Assembly: GCA_041391745.1 (NCBI GenBank)
Contig: JAWKNK010000006.1
Location: 62,001-126,000 of the forward strand
Direction of reading: 5' to 3'
DNA length: 64,000 bases
Origin: JAIXWP01 sp041391745
GTDB taxonomy: Bacteria; Bacteroidota; Bacteroidia; Flavobacteriales_D; Sanyastnellaceae
Part shown: positions 26,005-34,238 of the stretch, one piece after another
How the letters are laid out: each line of letters starts with the position of its first letter
Position numbering within the stretch: position 1 is the first letter of the stretch
Notes under the pieces: model-generated
What the model was told of the DNA's origin: nothing
The model's database searches: none
The model's input: the letters and a program-made list of their open reading frames with translations, nothing else
Translations under genes and position numbers: made by a program

Positions 26005-27522
26005 TTGAATTTCGCTCAATACATATCAACCCGCATCATTAAGGGAGATCAGCACAATCGAATTTCTCGACCAATTGTGCGCATAGCAACCGGTGGAATT
26101 GCCATCGGTGTGATGCTGATGATTCTTTCGGTAGCGATTGTTAAGGGTTTTCAGAATGAAATAAAGGAAATGGTTGTGGGCTTCGGTTCGCACTTTCAAG
26201 TGGTTTCTAATCGCGACAATATTTCAAAAGACTCGCAAAAGCTCCTTTTTGATTCAACTACTTATAATAATCTTCAGAAAATAGAAGGTGTTCGCCATGT
26301 GCAAGTGTTCGCGTCAAAACCTGGAATTATTGAATCAAAGGAGGGGTTGCAAGGCGTCGCTGTCAAAGGAGTTGGTGCCGATTTCGATTGGGATTTCATC
26401 AAAAGTGTGATGAAGGAAGGTGAGGTGTTAGGAACCAAGCCGGATACTGTAAACGAAATCATTATTTCAGAATACCTGGCTTCGAAGTTGAATTTGAAGC
26501 TTGGTGAAAAGCTGAGTATGTACTTTGTAAACGATCAAAGCGATGCTCGTCAGCGCAATTTTCTGATCAAAGGAATATACTCTACAGGTCTTGAAGATTA
26601 CGATTCGCAGTATGTCTTTGTCGATATTTCTCATGTCCAAAAATTATCTGGTTGGGGAGTGGAAGCGCAAATTTTGGTGGACACTGTTTGCACTTTGGAT
26701 CATATTGTTTTGGGGGCAATGGGTTTTGGTGGGGATGGTCATCACAAATTTGAGTGGTCTGTATCTGGTTGGGAAGGAGAGGGACCTCAGTTTTTATATA
26801 CAGAGAAAGATACCACTGTATTTGTGGTCGTAACAGATCAATCAGAGACTGTTTCTGATACCGCTTTTGCACGAATCAATTATTTGGATGATACATCGAC
26901 CATCCCGTGTAGAAGCTTTGAGGTGAAGACTTGGACTTCGGGTGGTAGTCAAAAGAACTACATAGGAGGTTATGAAGTATTGATTGAAAATTATGATAAA
27001 CTCATCGCGTATGACGATGCCATTTTCAATCAACTTCCATACGATCTTCAAGTGTTTAAAGTGACAGACAGAAGTCCCGAGATTTTCTCTTGGCTTGCAA
27101 TGCTCGATATCAACGTAATCATCATCATTATTCTTATGGTGGTTATTTCCATCGTGAATATGACCAGCGCGCTGCTCATCATCATTCTCGAGCGCCAACA
27201 GATGATTGGTACACTTAAGGCCCTCGGTGCAACGGATAGGCCTATTGCAAAGATTTTTCTTTTAAATGCAGCATTTATTGTAGGGCGAGGTGTGTTGATT
27301 GGAAATGTGATTGGAATCGGATTGGCGATGCTCCAACATCACTTTCAATTGGTAAAATTAGATCCCGTAAATTATTATGTGGATAAAGTTCCTATTTCTT
27401 TGGAGTGGATGGATTTTGCGCTGCTTGATTTGTGGACTGTTGGAATTTGTCTAGTCGCCTTAGTACTGCCAGCGAAGTATGTGTCGCGAATTTCTCCAAT
27501 CAAGTCCATCAGATTCAGTTAA
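26005..27522 (+). CDS. FtsX/LolE-type ABC transporter permease with inserted periplasmic domain
   Basis: The 505-residue product has the FtsX/MacB layout of lipoprotein-releasing permeases: a first helix after SRPIVRIATGGIAIGVMLMI, a large periplasmic domain, and three C-terminal helices starting VIIIIILMVVISIVNMTSALL and including ERQQMIGTLKALGAT. Usual relatives have about 400 residues. Residues 218-318 (26656-26958) form an extra beta-rich stretch with FEWSVSGWEGEG and SDTAFARINYLDD and two cysteines (C229, C302), resembling a PKD/Ig fold. After it the family sequence resumes with GGYEVLIENYDKL. The start codon is a TTG because an in-frame TGA lies just upstream. No ATPase gene is adjacent. 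Confidence 0.85.
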   Translation: MNFAQYISTRIIKGDQHNRISRPIVRIATGGIAIGVMLMILSVAIVKGFQNEIKEMVVGFGSHFQVVSNRDNISKDSQKLLFDSTTYNNLQKIEGVRHVQVFASKPGIIESKEGLQGVAVKGVGADFDWDFIKSVMKEGEVLGTKPDTVNEIIISEYLASKLNLKLGEKLSMYFVNDQSDARQRNFLIKGIYSTGLEDYDSQYVFVDISHVQKLSGWGVEAQILVDTVCTLDHIVLGAMGFGGDGHHKFEWSVSGWEGEGPQFLYTEKDTTVFVVVTDQSETVSDTAFARINYLDDTSTIPCRSFEVKTWTSGGSQKNYIGGYEVLIENYDKLIAYDDAIFNQLPYDLQVFKVTDRSPEIFSWLAMLDINVIIIIILMVVISIVNMTSALLIIILERQQMIGTLKALGATDRPIAKIFLLNAAFIVGRGVLIGNVIGIGLAMLQHHFQLVKLDPVNYYVDKVPISLEWMDFALLDLWTVGICLVALVLPAKYVSRISPIKSIRFS

Positions 27523-27533
27523 AAAGGAAATAT

Positions 27534-27541
27534 TACCTTTG
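27534..27541 (+). promoter_or_regulatory. Bacteroidota -7 promoter element
   Basis: TACCTTTG is an exact TAnnTTTG match, 18 bases before the ATG of the cystathionine beta-synthase gene. No convincing -33 TTG was seen. Confidence 0.5.
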
Positions 27542-27559
27542 TCCTCCGAAAATTAGAAC

Positions 27560-28921
27560 ATGAAATACGCAAACAATATTCTTGAAACCATTGGGAATAC
27601 ACCATTGGTAAAAATCAATAAATTAACGAAAGACATTCCTGCCTTGGTTTTGGCTAAAGTTGAAACCACCAATCCTGGTAATTCAATTAAGGACAGAATG
27701 GCTCTGAAGATGATTGAGGATGCAGAGAAAAGTGGCGCTTTGAAACCTGGAGGAACGATCATTGAAGGTACGAGTGGAAACACAGGAATGGGCTTGGCAA
27801 TTGCAGCCGTGATCAAAGGTTACAATTGTATTTTTACTTCAACCGACAAACAATCAAAAGAAAAATTTGATGCATTGAGAGCTTTCGGAGCGGAGGTTAT
27901 TGTTTGTCCTACTAACGTTGATCCAGAAGACGAACGTTCGTATTACAGTGTGTCATCTCGATTGGAAAAAGAAGTGGCAAATAGCTGGAAGCCGAATCAA
28001 TACGATAACCCTTCTAATGCCCAAGCTCACTATGAGACCACGGGTCCAGAAATTTGGGAACAGACAGAAGGAAAGATTACACACCTGGTTGTGGGTGTGG
28101 GAACAGGTGGAACTATTTCAGGAACTGCGAAGTTTTTGAAAGAGAAGAATCCAAACATTCAAATTTTAGGAATAGATACTTATGGATCTGTTTTCAAAAA
28201 ATATAAAGAGACTGGAGAGTTTGATAAGAATGAAATTTATCCCTACATCACTGAAGGTATTGGGGAAGATTTTCTACCGAAAAACGTTGATTTTTCTTTG
28301 ATTGATCACTTCGAAAAAGTGACTGATAAAGACGCGGCAATCATGACTCGAAAAATTGCGCGCAATGAAGGAATCTTCGTTGGAAATAGCGCAGGTTCTG
28401 CGATGGCAGGTCTTCTTCAAATGAAAGATATGTTTAAAGAAGGTGACGTCGTAGTTGTTATTTTCCATGACCATGGCACAAGATATCTTGGCAAAATGTT
28501 CAACGATGAATGGATGCGCGACAGAGGATTTTTGGAAGAAGATAAAAAAGTAGCGAAAGACTTAATTGTTTCACACACCGATATGCCATTGGTTACTGTG
28601 GGCAGTGGAGAGTTGGTGAGTCACGCCGTTGAGAAAATGCGCAAGTTCAACATATCTCAAATTCCAGTTATAAAAGACGATGGATTTGCTGGGAGCATCG
28701 ATGAGAGCACGATTTTCAAAGTACTCGTAGATAATCCTAAAGTGTTGGATGAAAAAATTGAAACGGTGATGGGTAAGCCTTATCCAGTTGTTGATTATTC
28801 TCGACCAATACACGAAGTGTCGGCGATGATAAGTCCTGAAACACCTGCAGTGTTGGTGAAGTTGGAAAATGGCAAGCACAACATCATCACCAAATACGAC
28901 ATTATAAATTGCATTGCATAA
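27560..28921 (+). CDS. cystathionine beta-synthase (PLP domain plus CBS pair)
   Basis: This fold-type II PLP enzyme condenses homocysteine (or a related thiol) with serine to make cystathionine. The product of 453 residues has the PLP lysine K44 in NPGNSIKDRMALK, the phosphate loop EGTSGNTGMGLAIAA, and GVGTGGTISGTAKFL. The last 110 residues form two CBS (Bateman) motifs, a putative regulatory module, with SHAVEKMRKFNISQIPVI and PVVDYSRPIHEVSAMI. Length and domain order fit bacterial CBS rather than O-acetylserine sulfhydrylase. Together with the gamma-synthase/lyase-like gene at 2693-3841 it suggests transsulfuration. A strong bidirectional terminator follows. Confidence 0.9.
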   Translation: MKYANNILETIGNTPLVKINKLTKDIPALVLAKVETTNPGNSIKDRMALKMIEDAEKSGALKPGGTIIEGTSGNTGMGLAIAAVIKGYNCIFTSTDKQSKEKFDALRAFGAEVIVCPTNVDPEDERSYYSVSSRLEKEVANSWKPNQYDNPSNAQAHYETTGPEIWEQTEGKITHLVVGVGTGGTISGTAKFLKEKNPNIQILGIDTYGSVFKKYKETGEFDKNEIYPYITEGIGEDFLPKNVDFSLIDHFEKVTDKDAAIMTRKIARNEGIFVGNSAGSAMAGLLQMKDMFKEGDVVVVIFHDHGTRYLGKMFNDEWMRDRGFLEEDKKVAKDLIVSHTDMPLVTVGSGELVSHAVEKMRKFNISQIPVIKDDGFAGSIDESTIFKVLVDNPKVLDEKIETVMGKPYPVVDYSRPIHEVSAMISPETPAVLVKLENGKHNIITKYDIINCIA

Positions 28922-28925
28922 AAAG

Positions 28926-28954
28926 AAAAATCCCGACTTAAGTCGGGATTTTTT
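28926..28954. terminator. bidirectional intrinsic terminator
   Basis: An A-tract, TCCCGACTTAAGTCGGGA and a T-tract form a perfect palindrome between the convergent cystathionine beta-synthase and ornithine aminotransferase genes. It closely matches the terminator at 13215-13244. Confidence 0.9.
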
Positions 28955-28956
28955 AT

Positions 28957-30204
28957 TTAGAACTTACTGAAAGTCTCTTTAATGATTTGCAGACATTCTT
29001 GCATTTCATTTTCTGAAATTACAAGTGGTGGTGCGAATCGGATAATGTTTCCGTGAGTTGGTTTGGCAAGCAATCCGTTTTTAGCAAGCGCCACACAGAT
29101 GTTCCAAGCCGTTTCACTTTCTTCAGTATCGTTGATCACAACGGCGTTGAGCAAGCCTTTTCCTCTTACTAGGCGGATAAGCTTATTCTCTTTCGCAATT
29201 TCTTCAAGTCCATTTCTAAAGATTTTCCCCATAGCCTCTGCGTGTTCCGCAAGCTTTTCATCTTTCAATACTTGAAGAGCTTCTTGAGCTACGGCGCATG
29301 CAAGTGGATTTCCGCCGTAAGTGGAACCATGTTCGCCAGGGTGAATGGTCATCATCACTTCATTGTTGGCGAGCACAGCAGATACAGGGAGAACACCACC
29401 TGAAAGCGCCTTACCTAAAATGAGAATGTCTGGCTTTACTTCTTCGTGATCGCAAGCGAGCATTCTTCCTGTTCTTGCAAGACCAGTTTGAACCTCATCC
29501 GCAATCATCAATACGTTGTATTTTGAACAAAGTGCACGAATGCCTTTTAAGTATCCTTCATCAGGAACAACAACACCTGCCTCACCTTGAATCGGTTCAA
29601 ACATGAAACCGGCAATGTTTGGCTCAGATTTGAAAATATTCTCTAATGCTTCAAGGTCGTTGTATGGAATAACAATGTAGCCAGGTACAAAAGGACCGAA
29701 GCCTTTGGTGCTGCTTGGATCTTGCGAAGAAGATATAGCGGCAATGGTTCTACCCCAGAAGTTTCCTTCAACAAAAACCATTTTCGCTTCATTAGCAGGC
29801 ACCTTCTTTACGTCGTAGGCCCATCTTCTTGCAAGCTTAAGAGCAGTTTCGCCACCTTCAACACCTGTGTTCATCGGAAGGACTTTGTCGTAACCAAAGA
29901 ACTCAGTAATGTATTTTTCGTAGCTACCAAGTTTGCTATTGTAAAAAGCTCTTGAGGTAAGCGTGAGTTTGTCCGCTTGTTCTTTTAAGGCACTGATGAT
30001 TCTTGGATGGCAATGACCTTGATTCACTGCTGAATAAGCAGAGAGAAAATCAAAGTATTTTTTTCCTTCTAAGTCCCAAACATAAATTCCCTCGCCTCTA
30101 TCGAGTACAACAGGAATGGGATGATAATTGTGCGCACCGAAATCATTTTCCAGTTGCATCGCGCGTTCTGATGATAGTGTTTCTTTCATTGCAGCAGTTT
30201 CCAT
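28957..30204 (-). CDS. rocD: ornithine--oxo-acid aminotransferase
   Basis: This class III PLP aminotransferase converts L-ornithine and 2-oxoglutarate to glutamate semialdehyde, linking arginine breakdown with proline. The 415-residue product has the family-typical N-terminus NYHPIPVVLDRGEGIYVWD, the substrate strand FYNSKLG, NTGVEGGETALKLARRWAY, GNFWGRTIAAISSS, the cofactor aspartate in IADEVQTGLARTGR and the Schiff-base lysine K265 in LILGKALSGG. These favour RocD over acetylornithine or GABA aminotransferases. The gene has its own consensus promoter and a terminator directly after the stop, so it is monocistronic. Confidence 0.93.
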   Translation of the reverse strand: METAAMKETLSSERAMQLENDFGAHNYHPIPVVLDRGEGIYVWDLEGKKYFDFLSAYSAVNQGHCHPRIISALKEQADKLTLTSRAFYNSKLGSYEKYITEFFGYDKVLPMNTGVEGGETALKLARRWAYDVKKVPANEAKMVFVEGNFWGRTIAAISSSQDPSSTKGFGPFVPGYIVIPYNDLEALENIFKSEPNIAGFMFEPIQGEAGVVVPDEGYLKGIRALCSKYNVLMIADEVQTGLARTGRMLACDHEEVKPDILILGKALSGGVLPVSAVLANNEVMMTIHPGEHGSTYGGNPLACAVAQEALQVLKDEKLAEHAEAMGKIFRNGLEEIAKENKLIRLVRGKGLLNAVVINDTEESETAWNICVALAKNGLLAKPTHGNIIRFAPPLVISENEMQECLQIIKETFSKF

Positions 30205-30228
30205 TGACTTTTTGCGTTTGAATTTTTA

Positions 30229-30257
30229 CAAAGGTAAGGCTTAGTAATTTGAAACAA
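30229..30257 (-). promoter_or_regulatory. Bacteroidota promoter (-33 TTG, -7 TACCTTTG)
   Basis: On the minus strand TTG (30257-30255) is followed by 18 bases and then TACCTTTG (30236-30229), an exact -7 element, 24 bases before the rocD start. Confidence 0.65.
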
Positions 30258-30454
30258 GAGCAAAACCTATTTACGATAAAAGGTCAAAAAATCCCGATTA
30301 AGTGGATTGCTATTCAGACCAATTTGTTAAACACCATAAAATTTAACAAAAAAAAGTAGGCGTTACTCAATTTTTTACTCGAAACTTGTGTCGTGAATAA
30401 CTAGTGGTCGAGTCTACGCGGACTTTATCACCATCGCAAAGAAATTTTCAATTT

Positions 30455-30561
30455 GACAGATAGGTGCGGGGAGCTATATTTCGTGGCTCAGGAGTGATTC
30501 AAAGTCCTGCCGTTTTGGGAGAGAGGGCGGCAGGTGCCCCGCATCCAATCTGTCTTTTTTT
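30455..30561 (+). ncRNA. candidate structured RNA with its own terminator, upstream of ndk
   Basis: In the 431-base gap between rocD and ndk, GACAGAT (30455-30461) pairs with ATCTGTC (30548-30554) and TGCGGGG (30465-30471) with CCCCGCA (30537-30543), giving a nearly continuous 14-16 base closing stem followed by seven T. Inside are CCTGCCG/CGGCAGG (30506-30512 with 30528-30534) and an alternative CAGGA/TCCTG pairing (30489-30493 with 30505-30509) that uses the same bases. A near-consensus -7 element TCAATTTG (30448-30455) places a start at the stem, so it may be a free-standing RNA of about 100 bases. ndk has its own -7-like TATTTTCG at 30597-30604. I could not match it to tmRNA, SRP, 6S or RNase P RNA by eye. 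The rest of this gap (30258-30454) holds a decayed terminator-like half repeat and a small hairpin near 30403-30433. Confidence 0.55.
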
Positions 30562-30635
30562 ATTCGATTTCCCCACGTTTTTTCCTGCATATTGATTATT
30601 TTCGCGCACGATTTATCGAAATAACAAAAACACAA

Positions 30636-31055
30636 ATGGCAGGAAAAGTAACTTTTACCATGATCAAGCCTGATGCAACTACTGCAGGACACACTGGTAA
30701 AATTCTAGACAAAATCATTGAAGCAGGTTTCAAGATTAAAGCAATGAAATGGACACAGCTTAGCAAAGAAGAAGCTGGTAAGTTCTATGCTGTACACAAA
30801 GAGCGTCCATTCTTCGGAGAGCTTGTAGAGTATATGACTAGCGGTCCAATCGTAGCTGCGATTCTTGTAAAAGACAATGCAGTGGAAGATTTCAGAACAC
30901 TTATCGGTGCTACTGATCCACAAAAAGCTGAAGAAGGTACTATCCGTCGCATGTTTGCTCAGAGCATCGCTGCTAATGCAGTTCACGGTTCTGACAGCGA
31001 CGAGAACGCGCTTATCGAAGGTGCATTCTATTTCTCAGAAAGAGAGCACGCCTGA
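30636..31055 (+). CDS. ndk: nucleoside diphosphate kinase
   Basis: The enzyme exchanges gamma-phosphates among nucleoside di- and triphosphates through a phosphohistidine. The 139-residue product starts MAGKVTFTMIKPDATTAGHT, has RRMFAQSIAANAVHGSDS with the catalytic His117, and ends FYFSERE, all as expected for the family. The correct ATG is at 30636; a longer in-frame extension into the preceding structured RNA is not plausible. A strong hairpin terminator follows the gene. Confidence 0.95.
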   Translation: MAGKVTFTMIKPDATTAGHTGKILDKIIEAGFKIKAMKWTQLSKEEAGKFYAVHKERPFFGELVEYMTSGPIVAAILVKDNAVEDFRTLIGATDPQKAEEGTIRRMFAQSIAANAVHGSDSDENALIEGAFYFSEREHA

Positions 31056-31082
31056 TTCGTTCGTTAAGAAATGACATCTTGA

Positions 31083-31117
31083 GGAGCAATCAGGTTTTAG
31101 CTTGATTGCTCCTTTTT
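31083..31117 (+). terminator. intrinsic terminator after ndk
   Basis: GGAGCAATCA and TGATTGCTCC form a 10-base perfect stem with a 10-base loop followed by TTTTT. Confidence 0.85.
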
Positions 31118-31150
31118 GTTTTATATCCATTTAAAAATTACATCCGCAAA

Positions 31151-32377
31151 ATGAATAAAATTAAAGTAGCCAATCCCATCGTTGAAATGGATGGCGATGA
31201 AATGACCAGAATTATCTGGAAATTCATTAAAGAAAAATTGATTTTCCCTTACCTGGATCTAGATATTAAATACTATGACCTTGGTATTGAAAACAGAGAC
31301 GCTACCGACGATAAGGTGACGGTTGAAGCGGCTGAGGCTACATTAAAATATAACGTGGCTGTGAAGTGTGCTACTATCACTCCAGACGAAGCTCGTGTAG
31401 AAGAATTTGGATTGAAAAAAATGTGGAAGAGTCCTAACGGTACAATCAGAAATATCGTTGGAGGTACTGTTTTCCGTGAACCTATCATTTGCAACAATAT
31501 CCCAAGATTGGTTCCAGGATGGACTAAGCCAATCAATATCGGTCGTCACGCGTTTGGTGATCAATACCGCGCAACAGATACTGTGATTAAAGGAAAAGGT
31601 AAGTTGACAATGACTTTCCAACCTGAAGACGGTGGCGAAGCACAAACATGGGAAGTTTACGACTTCAAAGGCGATGGCGTTGCTCTTAGCATGTACAACA
31701 CTGATGAGTCGATCTACGGATTTGCTCGCAGCTGTATGAACCAGGCTTTGAATAGAAAGTGGAATCTTTATTTCTCTTCTAAAAACACCATTTTGAAAGC
31801 ATATGATGGACGTTTCAAAGACATCTTTGAAGAAGTTTATCAGAGTGAGTTCAAAGCAAAGTTTGATGCTGCTGGAATCATCTACGAACACCGTTTGATT
31901 GATGACATGGTAGCTTATTGCTTGAAGAGTGATGGTGGTTTCGTTTGGGCTTGTAAAAACTATGACGGAGACGTTCAAAGTGATATCGTAGCTCAAGGTT
32001 TTGGATCTCTTGGCTTGATGACTTCTGCATTGATGACTCCAGATGGAAAAACGATGGAAGCTGAAGCTGCTCACGGAACAGTGACACGTCACTACCGTCA
32101 GCACCAACAAGGAAAGAAAACTTCTACCAACCCAATCGCTTCTATTTTCGCTTGGACTCAAGGTTTGGCGTTCAGAGGTAAGTTGGATGGAAACGATGCT
32201 TTGATCAACTTCGCAAATACACTTGAGAAAGTTTGTATTGATGTTGTAGAAGCTGGTAAAATGACCAAGGATTTGGCCATGTGTATCCACGGTGATAAGA
32301 CCAATGATTCACACTTCCTAACCACTGAAGATTTCCTTGATGCTATCGATGCTGAATTGAAAAGCAGAATGGCATAA
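31151..32377 (+). CDS. icd: isocitrate dehydrogenase (NADP+), eukaryotic-like subfamily
   Basis: This TCA-cycle enzyme decarboxylates isocitrate to 2-oxoglutarate. The 408-residue product is of the homodimeric eukaryotic/mitochondrial-like type II form, recognised by NPIVEMDGDEMTRIIW at the N-terminus, KCATITPDEARV, KSPNGTIRNIVGGTVFREPI, GRHAFGDQYRATD and EAAHGTVTRHYR near the end. The length is right and I see no missing active-site segments. The ATG at 31151 is used because the longer frame runs through the ndk terminator. A strong terminator separates it from the convergent LysM gene. Confidence 0.94.
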   Translation: MNKIKVANPIVEMDGDEMTRIIWKFIKEKLIFPYLDLDIKYYDLGIENRDATDDKVTVEAAEATLKYNVAVKCATITPDEARVEEFGLKKMWKSPNGTIRNIVGGTVFREPIICNNIPRLVPGWTKPINIGRHAFGDQYRATDTVIKGKGKLTMTFQPEDGGEAQTWEVYDFKGDGVALSMYNTDESIYGFARSCMNQALNRKWNLYFSSKNTILKAYDGRFKDIFEEVYQSEFKAKFDAAGIIYEHRLIDDMVAYCLKSDGGFVWACKNYDGDVQSDIVAQGFGSLGLMTSALMTPDGKTMEAEAAHGTVTRHYRQHQQGKKTSTNPIASIFAWTQGLAFRGKLDGNDALINFANTLEKVCIDVVEAGKMTKDLAMCIHGDKTNDSHFLTTEDFLDAIDAELKSRMA

Positions 32378-32397
32378 TCGAATTATAGTATAAAAAG

Positions 32398-32428
32398 AAA
32401 GGGCCGTCTCATTGAGACGGCCCTTTTT
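32398..32428. terminator. bidirectional intrinsic terminator
   Basis: AAAGGGCCGTCTC, ATT and GAGACGGCCCTTTTT form a 13-base hairpin between the convergent icd and LysM-protein genes. Confidence 0.9.
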
Positions 32429-32443
32429 ATATCGTACTATTTT

Positions 32444-34237
32444 TTACTTCACGATTTTAATATCGAAATCATCTGATTCTAAGATGATGCAATATCTGTT
32501 TTCAAATCCAGATTCATTGCCAGTTTTCAAATAGTTGAATCCTGTTCCAACAAGACCTTTCGTTTTAATTTCCGCAAAGTGATTTGGGAAGTCCTTGCCA
32601 AATTGCATTAAGCCTTCAGCATAATACATCATCATGTTGTAGCCTAATACCGCGAAATCTGTTGGTTCTGTTTTGAAATGTTTTCTGTATGCTTCGATCC
32701 ATTTTTGTTGAGCAGGATCGGTGTAATCAAGGAAAATTGTTTTAGGGAATCGAATGTGATAATCATTGCGGTAATCAGCTTTCACATTGCGCATGTTTTC
32801 CCATTCATCATCTCCATATACAAGGCAAGTGTATCCGTCAATTCCAGCAAACAGTGCGTTGATTGTTTTCTTATCAGCAGTTGGTACTACCAATACATTT
32901 CTTCTCGATTTGCTCAGCATTGAGGTGAGTCCAACGATTTCATTTTTCACCATTTTAAGCGTGATAACGCTATCGCCTCGAACGCTTAGATAGCTCTGGC
33001 CAAAAACTTGAACTGCACGCGCATCATCGATAACTCCAGAATTCACTAATAATACATTGTCTGCAGTGTGGTGATCTGCGATATAGCGTCCCATGAATTC
33101 CCATTGTGTTTCTTCGCTCGGGCAAGCTTTGCTCATGTTGTTTGAAATCAACAAAACTCGATTGCTTGTGGGGAAGGGAACCACAATATGTGCACCATTG
33201 GCCTCAGCTGCAGCACTGATTTCTTGCAATGGTTCCTTGAAGGCGGGACCTATAAAAAGATCACTTTCTTTAATGGCTTTTTCTGAAAGAATTTTGCGTG
33301 CATCCGATTTATCTCCGTTGATCTCTCGCACATAAACATCTGCCTTAAACCCTATTTTTTTCAAAGTATCTAAAGCCAGATTTACACCACGGTACATATT
33401 GATGGCTGCGTCTCTGTACACGCGTTCTTTATCAGTTAAACTTGTATCCGCTTCATTTGAAAAGAAAGGCAACAGTAAACTAATTGTGTAACTGTCTTTG
33501 ACATTCGAGCCAGGAATATTCACAGGAGTGAAATTTGGAAGACTATCAAATGTGGTGGGTTTTACAACCGACTGATCATTCGGTTGTGCTTTTACAGGAA
33601 TATTTATTACTTGTCCAGGCTTGAGTGATTCACTCATTCCAGGGTTAGCATCTTTGATAGCGTCTACCGGAACATGATAACTTCTTGAAAGGGCAAATAG
33701 CGTTTCACCTTGTACAACAGTGTGCTTGTGGTAGTTTGTTGGCGTTTCAGTGGGAGTAGTTTTGATACTGTTATCACCACCTTTTTTCTTTGTTGGAATA
33801 AGAATTTCCTGTCCCTTTTTCAATCCTTGATCTGCACCAGGATTGAGTTCAATCAGTCGATTGATATCAACGTTGTATTCTTTTGAAATAGAATAAAGGG
33901 TTTCTTTTCTTTTTACCTCATGGCGAATAAACTCTTCATTAGTGCTAGGTGAAGTGCGAGGTTTAATTCCCGATTTAGCTACTGGGATATAAAGAATTTG
34001 ACCTTCGTTTAATTTCTTGTCAGCATCAGGATTGAGGTTAAGCACATCATTGATGTCCACCTGATAGAACTTACAAAGTGAATAAAGGGTTTGCCCTTTT
34101 TCTACAGAGTGAGAATAGACTTCTACACCTTTGTATTGTTCTACAGGCCCTACAACTTGTGCTTGAGTATCTGCTGCAAAAAGCAAGCAGAATACAAGCA
34201 TACTGAACACAGAAAAAATTAATTTTTTCAATTTCAT
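32444..34237 (-). CDS. exported protein with three LysM domains and a type 1 periplasmic-binding fold
   Basis: The 597-residue product (ATG at 34237) has a signal peptide ending AADTQAQ, three LysM peptidoglycan-binding motifs at about residues 41-86, 105-149 and 170-215 (each GQTLYSL/KETLYSI/GETLFAL plus a closing IPV/IPT), and a receptor-type periplasmic ligand-binding fold (about 245-597) starting YTISLLLPFFSNEA. This pairing is common in Bacteroidota and is often named an ABC transporter substrate-binding or amino-acid-binding protein, but no transporter genes are here; LpoA-like peptidoglycan synthase activation is an alternative. It begins 1 base after the guaA stop, so it is in the same transcript. 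The 18-residue longer frame overlaps guaA and is not used. Confidence 0.85.
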   Translation of the reverse strand: MKLKKLIFSVFSMLVFCLLFAADTQAQVVGPVEQYKGVEVYSHSVEKGQTLYSLCKFYQVDINDVLNLNPDADKKLNEGQILYIPVAKSGIKPRTSPSTNEEFIRHEVKRKETLYSISKEYNVDINRLIELNPGADQGLKKGQEILIPTKKKGGDNSIKTTPTETPTNYHKHTVVQGETLFALSRSYHVPVDAIKDANPGMSESLKPGQVINIPVKAQPNDQSVVKPTTFDSLPNFTPVNIPGSNVKDSYTISLLLPFFSNEADTSLTDKERVYRDAAINMYRGVNLALDTLKKIGFKADVYVREINGDKSDARKILSEKAIKESDLFIGPAFKEPLQEISAAAEANGAHIVVPFPTSNRVLLISNNMSKACPSEETQWEFMGRYIADHHTADNVLLVNSGVIDDARAVQVFGQSYLSVRGDSVITLKMVKNEIVGLTSMLSKSRRNVLVVPTADKKTINALFAGIDGYTCLVYGDDEWENMRNVKADYRNDYHIRFPKTIFLDYTDPAQQKWIEAYRKHFKTEPTDFAVLGYNMMMYYAEGLMQFGKDFPNHFAEIKTKGLVGTGFNYLKTGNESGFENRYCIILESDDFDIKIVK

Positions 34238-34238
34238 A

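Noticed and set aside
31343..32290. 315-residue minus-strand open frame within icd
   Set aside because: It is antisense to a complete, well-recognised isocitrate dehydrogenase and its translation is not protein-like.
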